From Marchantia polymorpha subsp. ruderalis (lineage: Eukaryota > Streptophyta > Marchantiopsida > Marchantiales > Marchantiaceae), in contig AP031356.1 of assembly GCA_037833965.1 (NCBI GenBank), forward strand, positions 11,058,501 to 11,122,500: DNA of 64,000 nt. Direction: 5' to 3'. A program made the translations under genes and the position numbers. Position 1 is the stretch's first letter. Each line of letters starts with the position of its first letter. Shown here in pieces: positions 49,901 to 61,439 of the stretch. Below the pieces are notes generated by a model that was not told the DNA's origin, did not search any database, and saw nothing but the letters and a program-made list of their open reading frames with translations.

Positions 49901-51483
49901 TTGGAACTCGTGAGGAAAAGTTGCGCAAAACAAAGTTTCACTTTCCCAAAACTTAGCCCACAACCCCAACACCTCTAAGACTCAAGTTACTCCGTGATTG
50001 TGCGCTCCCTGGAGACAATTTTCACAAATGATCTCGCAATCGCAATCATCGCGATCGCAATCGTCGCTGGCAACATGAAACAGCAGTGACACTCTCATTG
50101 GAATCGACAGGGGGGCCCTAGTAAACCAACCTGGCTGTAAGACGAGAAAAAAAGACTGTCTTTGCCAAATGCAAGCTGGAAGGCCTTCCTTGTAGCAGGC
50201 ACTCTATCTTTGGCCTGAATCAGAAGTTCCTTCACCATACTGAGGTCTCTGACCGACACGACGAGTTGTGTCGGTCCCAGCCACACTCGAACAACGGGGC
50301 CATACTGCTTGTGCAAAGCTCCAAAACACTCTGGAACAGTTCACAAGGCAAGTAGATGTAATGAGAATCCGCTATCAACCAACGAAATCAAAGGAAGATA
50401 TAACGAACAGATCGGATTGAGGACCCGAGCTGCCTAAACACGCTGAATTTATCTTCCTTCTCCATTTCAGAACTCCTCGCTGCGACTGTACATTACTGGT
50501 AACCTTTCCGCTCTACATGGTAGAATATGACAACTAAACTGGCAGTAAAAGACGATCTACAACGCGGAGTCAACATCGGCCACCGTCAGAGCTGAAAACT
50601 GATTCAAAGCCGGCACAGCTCGTGTATGAAGGGCGATTTCAAAATGCCTCTTCGACTATCATGCTGCATGAAAACCACCGATGGAACGAATCTCAAGAGT
50701 TCAAGAAGAAAAGAAACACCACTCCTATCTGACGGAAGCGCGACTGCGCCAGGAGTAACGGGCATAATTCCCGCTACCAAACTTCAGAGCTATTCGCATC
50801 GAATTGGAATAGAAACCACATGCTCGGAAGGCCGAACCCAACTACAACCGAGTAACTTTCAGGTGAACATGCAGACAAGCGCATGAAAGCTAAGTGACAA
50901 GGCCAACAAAAAAATTTTAGCACAACTATACAGAGACCTTCAGAATTTAGACACCCGTCTTATCTAATATGACACGAGTTTGATGCTAAGAAGAATGTCC
51001 CTTCGAAAAAGATATGCTACCCGAAGAAAGTAGAACTGAAAGAGATCCACACATTGCACGAATTGAGACAGTCCGGGCAGCCAGAACAAACTTCTCTTAC
51101 TGACCAGTGAAACTATCAGGACCCGTATCGTTCCCGAAGGAGCGCGAGAGGCGCATGAAGAATTGCGGAGGAGGTCCGGGCAGCTTCCAAGCACGAGCCC
51201 ATAGAGTAATTATACCCAACATTCTCCGCACCAGAATCATCGTCACCACGATCAACAGCGTCCACAACAAAGCATTCACCTCCAGCACAGCGTACTGCCA
51301 CATTATGAAACTCTCCCTCCGCCCCTGCTCCAGAGAATTCTTGTCTAGGTAAAGGTACAAACTCCCATTTCCCATCACCAGCTCGCCTAGTGCAGCACCG
51401 GGCCTCGATGAGTACAAACAACAACCACCATCGCCACTTCCTCCCAGAGAGGAAGCCCCGCTCGATCGAGGAATCCCGCTCAT
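46922..51483 (-). CDS. Cytochrome P450, membrane-anchored, 7 exons
   Basis: Haem-thiolate enzyme; reaction and family number not determined. Exons (minus, 5' to 3'): 51483-51105, 50330-50131, 49874-49206, 48952-48802, 48144-47923, 47746-47556, 47026-46922, GT/AG throughout, phases 1,0,0,1,1,0, total 638 residues. Seen: transmembrane helix about 67-85, proline hinge LPGPPP (101-106), K-helix ESAR (448-451), PERF-like FNPNRF (503-508), haem loop FGAGSRVCVG (575-584, Cys582) and a C-terminal strand ending LLFLPRG. The I-helix has HACFAT (391-396) where (A/G)Gx(D/E)T(T/S) is expected. A non-conserved acidic insert follows the PERF region. The first 60 residues are unusual; starts at Met37 or Met61 would give 602 or 578 residues. 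The exon-1 donor (GTCAGT) was chosen to keep frame; a stronger GTAAGA lies 4 nt further but would break it. Confidence 0.92.
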
Positions 51484-51551
51484 CTCCTCACCCGCACCCT
51501 CTCCACCTCTCTCGCGACCCCAATTCCCCTCCCCGCCCGCGCCTCCTCCAT
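51480..51551 (-). promoter_or_regulatory. Upstream ORF overlapping the P450 start
   Basis: A 23-codon ORF starts at an ATG (51551-51549) in the left copy of the 74-bp tandem duplication and encodes an Arg/Glu/Val-rich peptide beginning MEEARAGRG. Its TGA (51482-51480) overlaps the P450 ATG (51483-51481) as ATGA. This holds if the first in-frame ATG of the P450 is the one used. Such an arrangement can force re-initiation and lower translation. Confidence 0.5.
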
Positions 51552-53048
51552 CGATGCTACCCTCTCGCGTTTCGTCTCTCTCTCTCTCGGCCTCCTCACT
51601 CGACCATTTCCGCTCTCGCCACCATCGATGCTACCCTCTCGCGTTTCGTCTCTCTCTCTCTCGGCCTCCTCACTCGACCATTTCCGCTCTCGCCACCGAA
51701 TCTCCCTCCCTAACGACGAGTTCTCGCGGACCGCAGGGCGCAATTCCTCGCCGCCTCGATGGAGTCGAGCCCAATTCGGCCAAATTCCGCACGCATTCGG
51801 CCTTCTTGTCCTGTCTCGTGTCGATCCCTCCTCGCTCGCTTCTTGGCTCGCGCGCAGCCTGCCCCCATCCCATCGCCTCTGGCGCTTTGGTTGCAGTCCC
51901 CCCCTCGCCTCTCCTCTCCTCTCCTCGCGACGCGACGAGGGGAGCGGGACGGACGGGAAGGGCAGCGGACGCGGACGCGAGCAGCAGGAGGGCCAGGAGG
52001 GCCCCCGCGAGGGCAGGGGGCAGCGCGCCAGGTGGTTTCTGAGCGCGGTAAAAGCATCCCGCAGACTTCCTTACCGCACTCGCTCCCTCCCTCCCTCATT
52101 TACCGCGCCCCTCGGGCAGGCTCCAGGTGGACGCGGAAGTTACCGCGGAATCCTTCGGGGCCCTTTTCACCTATTCCCTCTCACTGGGAAAGATTCGCAT
52201 TTACCCGCGGGCTGTGCTCTCGGCCCCATCGACGGTCACGGTGGACGATGGCGTGGCGAGCGCGCTCGCCCTTCGATCCAGGTGAATCTCACGTGACCTG
52301 TTTGGCCCGTTGCGGGGTTGTGACCTCAGGCATTTGACGAACGCTCACCGTGACTCGGGGGCTGGGCTGCCACGGGACCCCCTCCGCGCCTCGTCTCGTC
52401 TACGGACAGGGCCGCCCCTGGCCGACGGAGTTCGGGTTGCTCCGCTCTCCCGCGCCGCGCCACGTGTCTCGGATGACAGAAAACGCTTCTCGGTCCCGAA
52501 CGTATGACCGACTTTGACCGGTTTTGAAGCCGCGCAACCGAATCATAATCTGTCCTCCGGGACACATGTCGCGCATACGACAACTCCGATGCCGCTGGCG
52601 AGGTCCTGTCCGCAGACACCGAGCCGAGCCACCCCGTCACGGCCCCCGAGTCACGGAGCCGATCTTCGTCCGGTTCGAAAAGTTCCGATCCGTTCGTTCG
52701 GATGCCACCGGAGACCCACATCGCCAAGACTGCATCCACGGTTGGCATGCCTGCCCCATAGCTCTCGGCCGAGAAATGTTTTCCGTGTATTATTATTACT
52801 CTTCGGACGAGAACCTTCGAATAGTGAGCATGCTCTTTTTTCCAGTGCGAACCTTGTCTAGAGGTGCCAGAAGTCACTAACTCCACTGCATCAAGATGGC
52901 AGCCGTGTGCTAAATTTACATGTAGTGAACAGAGATCATTAATAGGATTGAAGACAACATCCCATGGAACTGCCGTAAGGAAAACGAGCTCCTGAAAGTC
53001 TGAGATCTGCACTGTTTGCTCCTGGATGTGGCAGAAGATTACCATCAC
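51484..53048. promoter_or_regulatory. GC-rich promoter island upstream of the P450
   Basis: CpG-rich DNA from 51.48 to about 52.7 kb with several overlapping chance ORFs. A 240-codon minus-strand frame at 52326-53048 runs from the island into average-composition DNA; it has no recognised domain and is treated as unproven. The island is presumably the P450 promoter and leader. Confidence 0.4.
51550..51697. repeat. 74-bp perfect tandem duplication in the P450 leader
   Basis: Copy 1 at 51550-51623 and copy 2 at 51624-51697 are identical by eye, each with a TC run and an ATCGATGC start. The unit is not a multiple of three, so open frames change across it. The absence of differences suggests a recent event or an assembly duplication. 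Confidence 0.85.
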
Positions 53049-55200
53049 ATGAATTGAAAAATATTTATTGCTTCTGGTCTGTGAAAATATGATGATATCC
53101 TACTATTTTGAATGCATCGAATAAGAGTATGGCATCCCATCCAATTGATCCGTTCTTACATCTACTTCTGTGCGAAGTGAACAAGTAATATAGCCAGACA
53201 AGATGGGAAGATCCCATCAGGGAGGGAGAAGTCTGTTGGAAAGTACCTAAGAAGTATCAGACCTTATCAATTTGATAGCTTTGACTTTGATAATATAACT
53301 CATTCTGAAGCTTATCAACTATTTTGACTAAAGGTATACTATCTGATTCTCATGAATTTTAGCTGTTCAAGGATGGGATAGTTGAAAAGCAGCTTCAATA
53401 AAAAACTAAATCTTCCATCAATAAGTTCATGCATCATATATGTAAGGTGCTTGACATTCAAAAACAAATCAAAAGCTAACTACTTTCTTTTAATAATGAA
53501 AATAATAATGAAAAGTTGCATAAGCTATTATAAATCTTATAACTCAATTTCCTTGATTTTTAATCTTTTATTTGGAATTTTTTTAAAATAATGTATCCAC
53601 AAAAAATAGACACAAAGTTTTTTCATAAAGCAAAGAAAAATTTATTATTATTATTGATTTTCTTATTCATGTGCATGTTTTAATAAACTTGATATTCAAA
53701 CATCAAGTCAAGATATACTTATCTAAATGTATTACGTACAATCTTATAATCAAATCTGCAATATTTTCTTTCACATATTGATAATTTAAATGATTACTTT
53801 GGAATCAAATTTGAAATATTTTTCCATAACACACGTTGAAATATTGAATATTTGCTTTCAAACATCCAATTAGAAGTAATTTTTCATATCACACATTAAG
53901 AGATGACATATTTATTTTAAACTTCCACTAAAAATAAATATGCTTTAATATTTGAGAAAATAAAAAAAATTTACAGTAAAAAATAAAAAATAATGATTTT
54001 GATAAATTCTCACAATAATTAAGTGTTATTGTTGCATCAGCAAGTCATTGATTATTCCTATTGGAAATATCTGAAATTCTAGTAATGCATATCCCACTGA
54101 ACTCTCTTGAATATATTTTTTACTTCAAAATTCTACGCTTTTCATTTTTTGATTTGTTTTGCATTGCTCAAATTTTATTTTGCAAAGTTCAAAAGATGTA
54201 ATAATTGAACTATTCTCTCTCACATTCAAACTTCATCAACAATTGAACATTCTACTTGTTAGATTTAGAACAGATATTACTTCAATATGTTATAGATAAT
54301 TTAAATTTTGATCTTTCATAATAAGTTTCTAAATAAAATATTTACCATGCATATTATTTGTAATCAGAATTTGATCATAAAATTTGAAATTTTGTTTCAA
54401 TTAATTTCAAGTTCACACGAACATGTAATCATGTTCAAAATTGGGTCCATAAGGAGACTCTCGTTTCCGGCCTCCGCGCTGCCTTCGTTCAGTGAAAGCC
54501 AGTGAAAGGGAGGGGGGGCCGGCGCTGCTTTTCACCTATCAGGTTGAAGGCACTTAAAAATTGATTGAAATCATTTGTTTAAAGTATACATACTAAGAAT
54601 TATATCTACTACATTTATGATCTATATATACTTACAATTTCAATCTCATTCATTAAATTTTGGTTATGATTTTGCATTTAAAAAATTTCAAGTTTTTATA
54701 AGTTGTGGAATTTTTTGTGATAAAATTTTACATTTGCTATTAAATCATAAAATCACACGTTGGAATCTTAAATTCACTCTTCAATCTTTAAGGATTATAA
54801 AAAATGTCAAATTTTTCAAATTTTGTGATTCTTATGAACAATTCAAAGCTTATCTTGTTAATTTTTCAAGCTTATTTTGGAACTCTAGCTTTTGTAAAAA
54901 AGACGACAGAGATATATATATTTATTTATTTATATATATATAACAAATCATATGTAATTTTTAAAAGCTTCAAACAACAGTGTAAAATAGTGGAAAAAAT
55001 GTTCATTTGATAAATCAACATTCTTAGCATAGTGACAATTATTTTGAAGAGAATCATTATTTTTCCTAATAATATGGCTTATTTACAATGTTATTTATAA
55101 TGTTTTATGATCATGAATGTAGTTTGTAAATATTAGCACAATTGTGCTTATATTTTTTTGTTCATTATTTAATTATTAAAAAAGAATACAAAAACAATGA
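53049..55200. other. AT-rich desert
   Basis: Very AT-rich with short ORFs of Phe/Ile/Lys composition only. A short GC-rich patch at about 54440-54530 stands out. No gene recognised. Confidence 0.6.
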
Positions 55201-55660
55201 ATTTTCATCTTGGTTTGAACATAACCAGCGTTTGACATTACCTCGGCAATCCTTTGGGAATAGCTAACTAACTTTGGGGATAGGGGTGATATAGGGGGAC
55301 AACCGGAGAAAACCGCCTGACACCCTCTTGCTAATAGGGGGCTACACCCTGAGGCTTTTTAGGGTAACACCCGGGGACATACCCTTGTAAATGTCACTTA
55401 ATTGTATGAATTTTGGGAGCACTCACAAGTAAATAGCAGACTTAAGAGCTTTCAATCCATTGCTCGTCCTACGAGAAAGCAGCCGCTTCACTCTTCCACT
55501 TGTGATTATGTAATTAATGAGTCACCAATATCGATTGATTCTGTTTGAGCAGGCATATCATGTAGCCAAACACGCATCCAGTGCCATACACTCTTAAGAG
55601 CATATTTTGCTTTCGCTATATACACTATCATATTCTTTGAATGAACAAAGCGTCTTCATA
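55200..55660. other. Boundary between AT desert and hAT-like remnant
   Basis: A G/C-run-rich patch (AGGGGTGATATAGGGGG, then CTACACCC and AGGGTAACACCCGG) begins at about 55275. It may be the left part of the hAT-like element, but no matching terminal inverted repeat was found on the right side. Confidence 0.3.
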
Positions 55661-58600
55661 CAATGGACAACATGGCTGACAAAGCCGAACCTTCACGGCC
55701 AGCAATCAATAGCTCTCCCTAGCAGAGGGTTGCATCTGTAATTCAAAAAGTGATATCTCCACAACAATCAAACCCGTCACAACAGCAACCGAAGAAACGT
55801 AGCAAGTTTGCTAGCGTAAAGCAGCGGGTTACACTGAGTCTGGGGTTGACAAGGTCCACACAGCAGTCCATCTTTGCGCAAGGTACTGGGCAGTAATTGA
55901 AACCTGACTTGATCATTTCAGCTTCATCATATGTAAGGATTTTATCAATGTTGAATCAAATGTCAGCTTGTTGCAGGTGACAGCGCATATGCAGAGCCTA
56001 CCACAAATGGTGCTTCAGCCAACAACCCTCTTACTTGCAGCTGGGCAGCAACTCTTAACGGATGACGAGTTCCTAAATTACGCCTTCGACAATGTGCGAG
56101 ATGCAGCATTGGGACAGTCCATCATCTTTGTGCTACTGAAAATATTGCCAATCAATCGGAGCTCGACCGTTGGCAAACCTAGTTGTGCTTTGATTGCAGC
56201 ATTGCAAATGAAGGCGTCGAGGTTTTGCTGCACCGAATAAGAAAATATTGTTGGCAGTTGTTTTTGGAGCAACATAGTCTCTAGTGATCTAAACCATATA
56301 TGAATAGTTTCTTGCCTCTATTTGCAGACCAAAAGCAAAGCGGGCAGGCAGGAAGTGGCAATACAACCACAACATCTAATGCTAGTAACAAGAAGAAGAA
56401 GTCTGTTGCCTCAGATTTGACGGTGCAAAGTTGGATGGAGAAGTATGACTCATAGGCAGGAAAGAAGATGGTTATACCATGATAAGCTGCTCCATTTCTA
56501 CAAAAGCACAAGCCGCAAATAACTTTGACTCCAAGATTGGCGCTATTTGCAAAGATGCAAGTGAGTATAGATATGTTTTTGAATTTTCTAATACTTGTAT
56601 AAGTGCGAAGTGGATACTACAAGTTATGAAGGTTTTTACATGGGATTAATCTAATGTTTTTATATGTAGGCTATATCAGCGACCATGCTTCATCGACAAA
56701 GCATAAGGCAGCCGCGTCAAAAGTGAAGCAGCAGCAAGGGTTTCAAAAGAGCAGAGCAATAGCTCTGTTTCATTCACAAGCGGCAATCAATATTTTTTTG
56801 CGCACCGCGTTTTCTCTAGCGTTGCTAGTTGTCTTAGGGAATATGTTCATTTCAAAATGGAATATGCTGTTGAGGTGGATGGACAGAATCTCCCAATGCA
56901 TGCACTACATCATGTGGCTGATACTTTCATTCAAGATTGCTAGCTTCCAATACTTGTGAAGGCCATGACAATAAATTTTCATCCTTGTGCCAACGCATGT
57001 ATCTTGCTTGATTTGGGCATCCATGCATTAACCGGAAATATAACTAGAAGCGTTACTTCTGGTCGTTTCTCTTGATGATCAGCAAATGCCTTTTAGCAGC
57101 ACAGTTGGCCAGGATAGCTTCTAGTCCTCTCTATTCTGTTCTACTGGACAATTCCAACGACATAGGCAACGAGTACCACTACTTGATATTTCTCATGTGA
57201 CCTCTTCTTATTTCAAAAAAATTTTGCAGAAAATTGTCTCCGCTAGAATGCATCTGATAGTATTGATTAATCTTTGACCATGTTGTGCTCAAAACCGTGT
57301 TAAGTAGGTACTAGGATGGGAACATGTGGATGTCACGTTCAGAGTTTCTGTGCGCCGTTAGTCTAGGTGACAAATCAGCAGAAGGGATGTACCATATGTT
57401 GTGTGCGGTGTTAGATTTCCTTGACATCCTAATATCAAATATGGCGGCAATCCGCAGTGACAGTGACTCCACACTGATTGATAGGCACAATGAACTAGGC
57501 GCAAAGTTGCGAAGAATTGTGGGGTATCTTTGGAGTGTCTATTGCGCAGCGCACAAAATTGACTTAGCCCTTGGGAACATAGCCAAGGAAATAGAAGTTC
57601 TTCAAGAGTTGGAAGTTGTCCTGAAGGTGGTGCATAATCTCTTTAGCAAATCACTATCTCGCAATGTACACGTTTTGCTAAAGGTGGGGCGTGGTGTTAC
57701 TAAACTACAATTTTCCTTATTTAATGCCACTCGGTGGTTTTTCAGAGCTCAATGCGTGGATGCATTACAAGAGAATTTAGCAACGTTGATTTTGTTCTTG
57801 AAGAGGAAGTCAGGCAAGAAGGGTTGGAAGAAAGCTGCAGACTTACATAGGTCTCTCATTGATGTCATTTTCATGTGCAGGGCCACAACCTGCCTCATAA
57901 AATTCTTGGACGTCTTGAGGTGTGTTTGTCTGCTCTCAAGGATATTTGTGGCTCTGAGGATCGGGTCGGTGATGATAAATTGAAACAGTTTTTACAAACT
58001 GTTCATGACAACGGGGCCACAAAGGATCTAATTTGGGAGTTCAATGAGAGCTGTATGATTACTTTGATAGATCACTATGGTTTAAGTGTGAAACACGTTC
58101 ATGTGTTCATCAAGGTGCTGGTGGAGGTAATTGCGGCAAATCTTTTGAAATGCTTTTCCAAGTGATATGTGCTTAGTGCTTTCAAAATCTTTGATCCAGC
58201 ACTTTATAGAAGCCTAAAGCATTTAGAGCTTGATAAATTTGGTGTGTCATATTATAATATTTTATTGAGTCATTTTTGCAACCGGAAAAAGAGAGAGCAA
58301 TTATTTCCAATTGACTCGTCTGTATTGTTTTAAATCAACAAAGAGTTTTTTGAGGATGAAGCACCATGATGAGTTTTTTGAGGATGAAGCATCTATGTTG
58401 TTACCATCATCTGTGTTTCAAGTTTTGAGATGATGGTGACAACATAGATCTTGATCAAGACGTTGAGGACAATGACTCAGATGAGCATGCATTCTATGAT
58501 GCTGACTCATCAGAACATGATAAGGACCAGTGTAGGCAATTGTCGTCAAGGAACCTACTGCTGTTGAGTTGGGGGAGGAATTCCTAGAGTTGTTGGGGAT

Positions 58601-58830
58601 GGGCACAAATTGATGGTAAATTTTAAGAGTCCTAAATCCATGTTTCATTTCTCCACAAATGTGCATGCAAGCCATGACGAAGTCAATACTCAAAAGTACT
58701 TAGCACGGTCGGTGAAGCAGTTTGACTGGCAAACCTTGAAAAACAATTTTGAGAACTCCATAATTTTTTTTGGACTCATTTGGATAACCCCGAGAAATCA
58801 AGAATGCTCAAGTTTTGTGGCGCATTCTTG
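55660..58830 (+). mobile_element. Decayed hAT-like transposon (transposase pseudogene)
   Basis: Fragments in order: a Gln/Lys-rich N-terminal stretch (about 55662-55880); VQSWMEKY near 56426-56449 and ICKDAS plus SDHASSTKHKAA (to about 56710), resembling a TTF/BED-like zinc finger; HALHHVADTF near 56900; and a core ORF 57324-57983 with SDSDSTLIDRHNELGAKLRRI, YCAAHKIDLAL, and FNATRWFFRAQCVDALQENL. The C-x-x-H pattern followed by the later R-W segment matches hAT transposases of the KIAA1586/ZNF862-like type. A frame change at about 57875 continues to 58165. Stops and shifts break every segment, and the C-terminal dimerisation region is not readable. Ends and target duplications not found. Confidence 0.65.
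58343..58391 (+). repeat. 21-bp direct repeat, period 28
   Basis: GAGTTTTTTGAGGATGAAGC occurs at 58343 and again at 58371 within the hAT-like remnant; translated it repeats EFFEDEA, so it may be a duplication in the original coding sequence. Confidence 0.75.
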
Positions 58831-61140
58831 AGGTCACCATGTAGTTTTCAGCCATGCTTATCAAAACTTGGACATAACATGACATTATTACTATCATGTG
58901 AGTAGTAATGTCACTTTGTACGGGATTTAAATACTACTGGTTTTCACTTGAAAAATGTTCAATTTATGAATGAATCATCATTTAAACATAGTCTTTATTA
59001 TAGCATTAAGAGAACTTTTTATATCTCGCAATTGTCTAGATTTAATGGAAAATATTAAATAAATCGATTGAAGATTTTCATTTTAATATAACATATTAAT
59101 GTCATACTATCCTACATATGACATTGCTTCAAATGAAATGATCATGAAGATCATATGTTTGCAAGAAGTCTAGCCAAAGTCTTCATTCAGAGATATATGA
59201 ATTCATATGGTATCTTATTACTCTAGGTTTAGAGTTATGTAGAGATATGTACACCAATTATTAATAATTTGGAGAAACTGCAAGAGATTGGACAACAACT
59301 ATCAATACTCTCTCCACCTTACCGTCTCGACTATTTTAAACCAAATACTTGCATATATATACAAACGGCACTAGGCATGCAATCCAATGCAGAGTAATCA
59401 GATGCTTCTCCGCGTGTGCTGGTGGGTTTGTGGACCTTGCAGACTCAAATATTTTAAGTCTGGAAGACATATTTTACTTCATGTCGATATGGGGGCTAGC
59501 CCCATGTTATCTCATCTGTGTTGGTTTCGTCTCCTTTCATCTTGTATAGCTTTTTGCGATTTTACCCGCGCACCCGTCGCCACAAACACAAGTCAGATCT
59601 CATGCCACAATATTTATATTTTCGATTATTCTCTTGTCTTTATCAACGTCCAGAAAAGCAGCCGGACTTTTAGTCGCAAATGACAACATTAGGATCCTTC
59701 TCCGAATAGAATAGCACATCGCACGAACTTAATATTCTATATACCGAGAAGCGATCGTTATGTGGGCGAGAAAGTCATCACAAATCGAACACAGTCATCA
59801 TAATGCTACCTGCCTTCTTGGCAGTTTGGACAGGTGTGAAGAACCGCCGGATAAAGAGAGAGACCGGAAAATCACCCAACGCCTGGCTCAGAAGCGTAAA
59901 AAGGGCGAGCGCGTGGCAGAATTTTCTTGCTCGGGTGCCCGCGGGCAGAAGCCGACCGAAAAGAAAAGGCTGGAAATGCGGCCGGAGGATGGATGGATGG
60001 ACGGACGGATTTGAGCGCAAAGGCTGAAACAGATTCCCTCGTGGGGCTGGTGGGTTTGCGCACGAACTGATTGCATAAAGGAAAAGCGAGCAGAGATCAC
60101 ATCGCACGGTCCGGGGGCCGCCCGGGCTTCGGACCCGCGAGGGCGGGCAGGACAAACTGACTCGACTCAGGTGACATCGCTGCCCATCTGTTCGCGATCG
60201 CACGATCTCCACTGTCCGCCCGACACGTGGCGGATCGAGGCCGGGCAGCCGGAAGAACGGGACATGGACCTCTCACGGGCATGGGTGGGGAAAAGTCGAT
60301 GAGTATATCCAGCTCCAGCTCCAGCTCCGGTTGAGTGCCCAGGTTGGTGAGCGACTCTCGCGATTGCGAAACGCGATCTGCAGATCTGGGTTCGGGGAAA
60401 TAGCGACTGTAGAGATGATGGATATATATTTCGAGATTTGAGAGCATCGATGCATCTCTGCCGATCTCGATATCGAGCTTCTCCCCGAGATCCTGGCAGG
60501 TTGAAAAGCGGCACTCTGCGAAGGGCCGTCGAGTTCTCTGCCGGTCAATGTCGAATATGGCGTCGCTCTCGAGCTCGAGCGTGGTCAACGAGCTCGAGAG
60601 TTCCGTTCTGCCCTGCAATAAAACGTGAAATCCTTTTGGAGTGGGCTTGCGAGTCTGGGACGGGTGATGAAACTGCCTCGAAGACGAGTATGTGGTGCTC
60701 CCCAATCGTGCCACGACGTTACCATCCACGCTTTGCAGAGCACTCCTCGACCGAGGCCTTTGACCTGACAAGTGTGGTTTTCCACCTCCACCTAAGAGTG
60801 GCACATCCAGACATTCCCACAAATATCTACCGGGAATTCGCCAGATTTTGCTCTTTCCCCTTTGGAATCGTACACGACCTCTCGAGGATCACTACCATCC
60901 TCAGAACAAATTCGCACTGGTTCGTAGCAAATTTCTAGTACAAAGAAGCTTAAATCTTTACATTTGTATAAGCATAGACAGTAAAGAATCTTCCCGAAAC
61001 AATTGAATAATCTGAACAGTCGGTGATTAGATGCACGTGCACATCCACTCCGCATTGCTGGTAATTGTCCATTTGGAGGGGACAAGCTCAAGTCAAACGA
61101 GGACCAGATGGCAACAGTGAGCGTTTCTTCAGTTACTTAC
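58831..61140. other. Intergenic with GC-rich island
   Basis: 58.83-59.7 kb is AT-rich with no gene. 59.76-60.85 kb is a GC-rich island with GGAT/GGAC tetramers (about 59987-60010), an AGCTCC repeat near 60308-60328 and long chance frames on both strands (minus 60097-60822 is 241 codons, without recognised domain). It resembles the promoter islands of the confirmed genes, but no gene start could be assigned. Confidence 0.4.
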
Positions 61141-61141
61141 C

Positions 61142-61430
61142 TCGACAATGACTGCTTGGCAGCCACAGACGAGGTTACGTCCTCAACAGTCTGAAAAAGC
61201 AATATCGAGTTGAGGTGCAAATGTAAAGCAGGAGCCTGCTGTACTTCCGCACACCATCTTGTATATCCAGCAGACAGATCAGTCTTACAACTGAAGAGCA
61301 GCAGCCGCGGCAGGTGTGGAGTGGCACACCGTACTGCGGCTGCCATGTGAGCGAAGTGCCCCGGGCACGTATATGTTCCATTCGTCTCCGTATACCATGT
61401 GCTGCAAGTGCTGCGATCTGAAAGCCCGCA
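61142..61430 (-). CDS. Possible internal exons of an unrecognised minus-strand gene
   Basis: Splice-consistent pair on the minus strand: an open stretch to about 61288 ending at a GTAAGA donor (residues include AGFQIAALAAHG and LTWQPQYGVPLHTC), then a 50-nt segment 61191-61142 after TTTTTCAG and before GTAAGTAAC, keeping one frame (TVEDVTSSVAAKQSLS). No domain recognised, upstream and downstream partners unclear. Confidence 0.2.
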
Positions 61431-61439
61431 TCTTGACAG

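Noticed and set aside
60097-60822. 241-codon minus-strand ORF as a gene
   Set aside because: GC-rich island with equally long frames on the other strand, no domain, and repeats such as ELELELD that come from an AGCTCC array.
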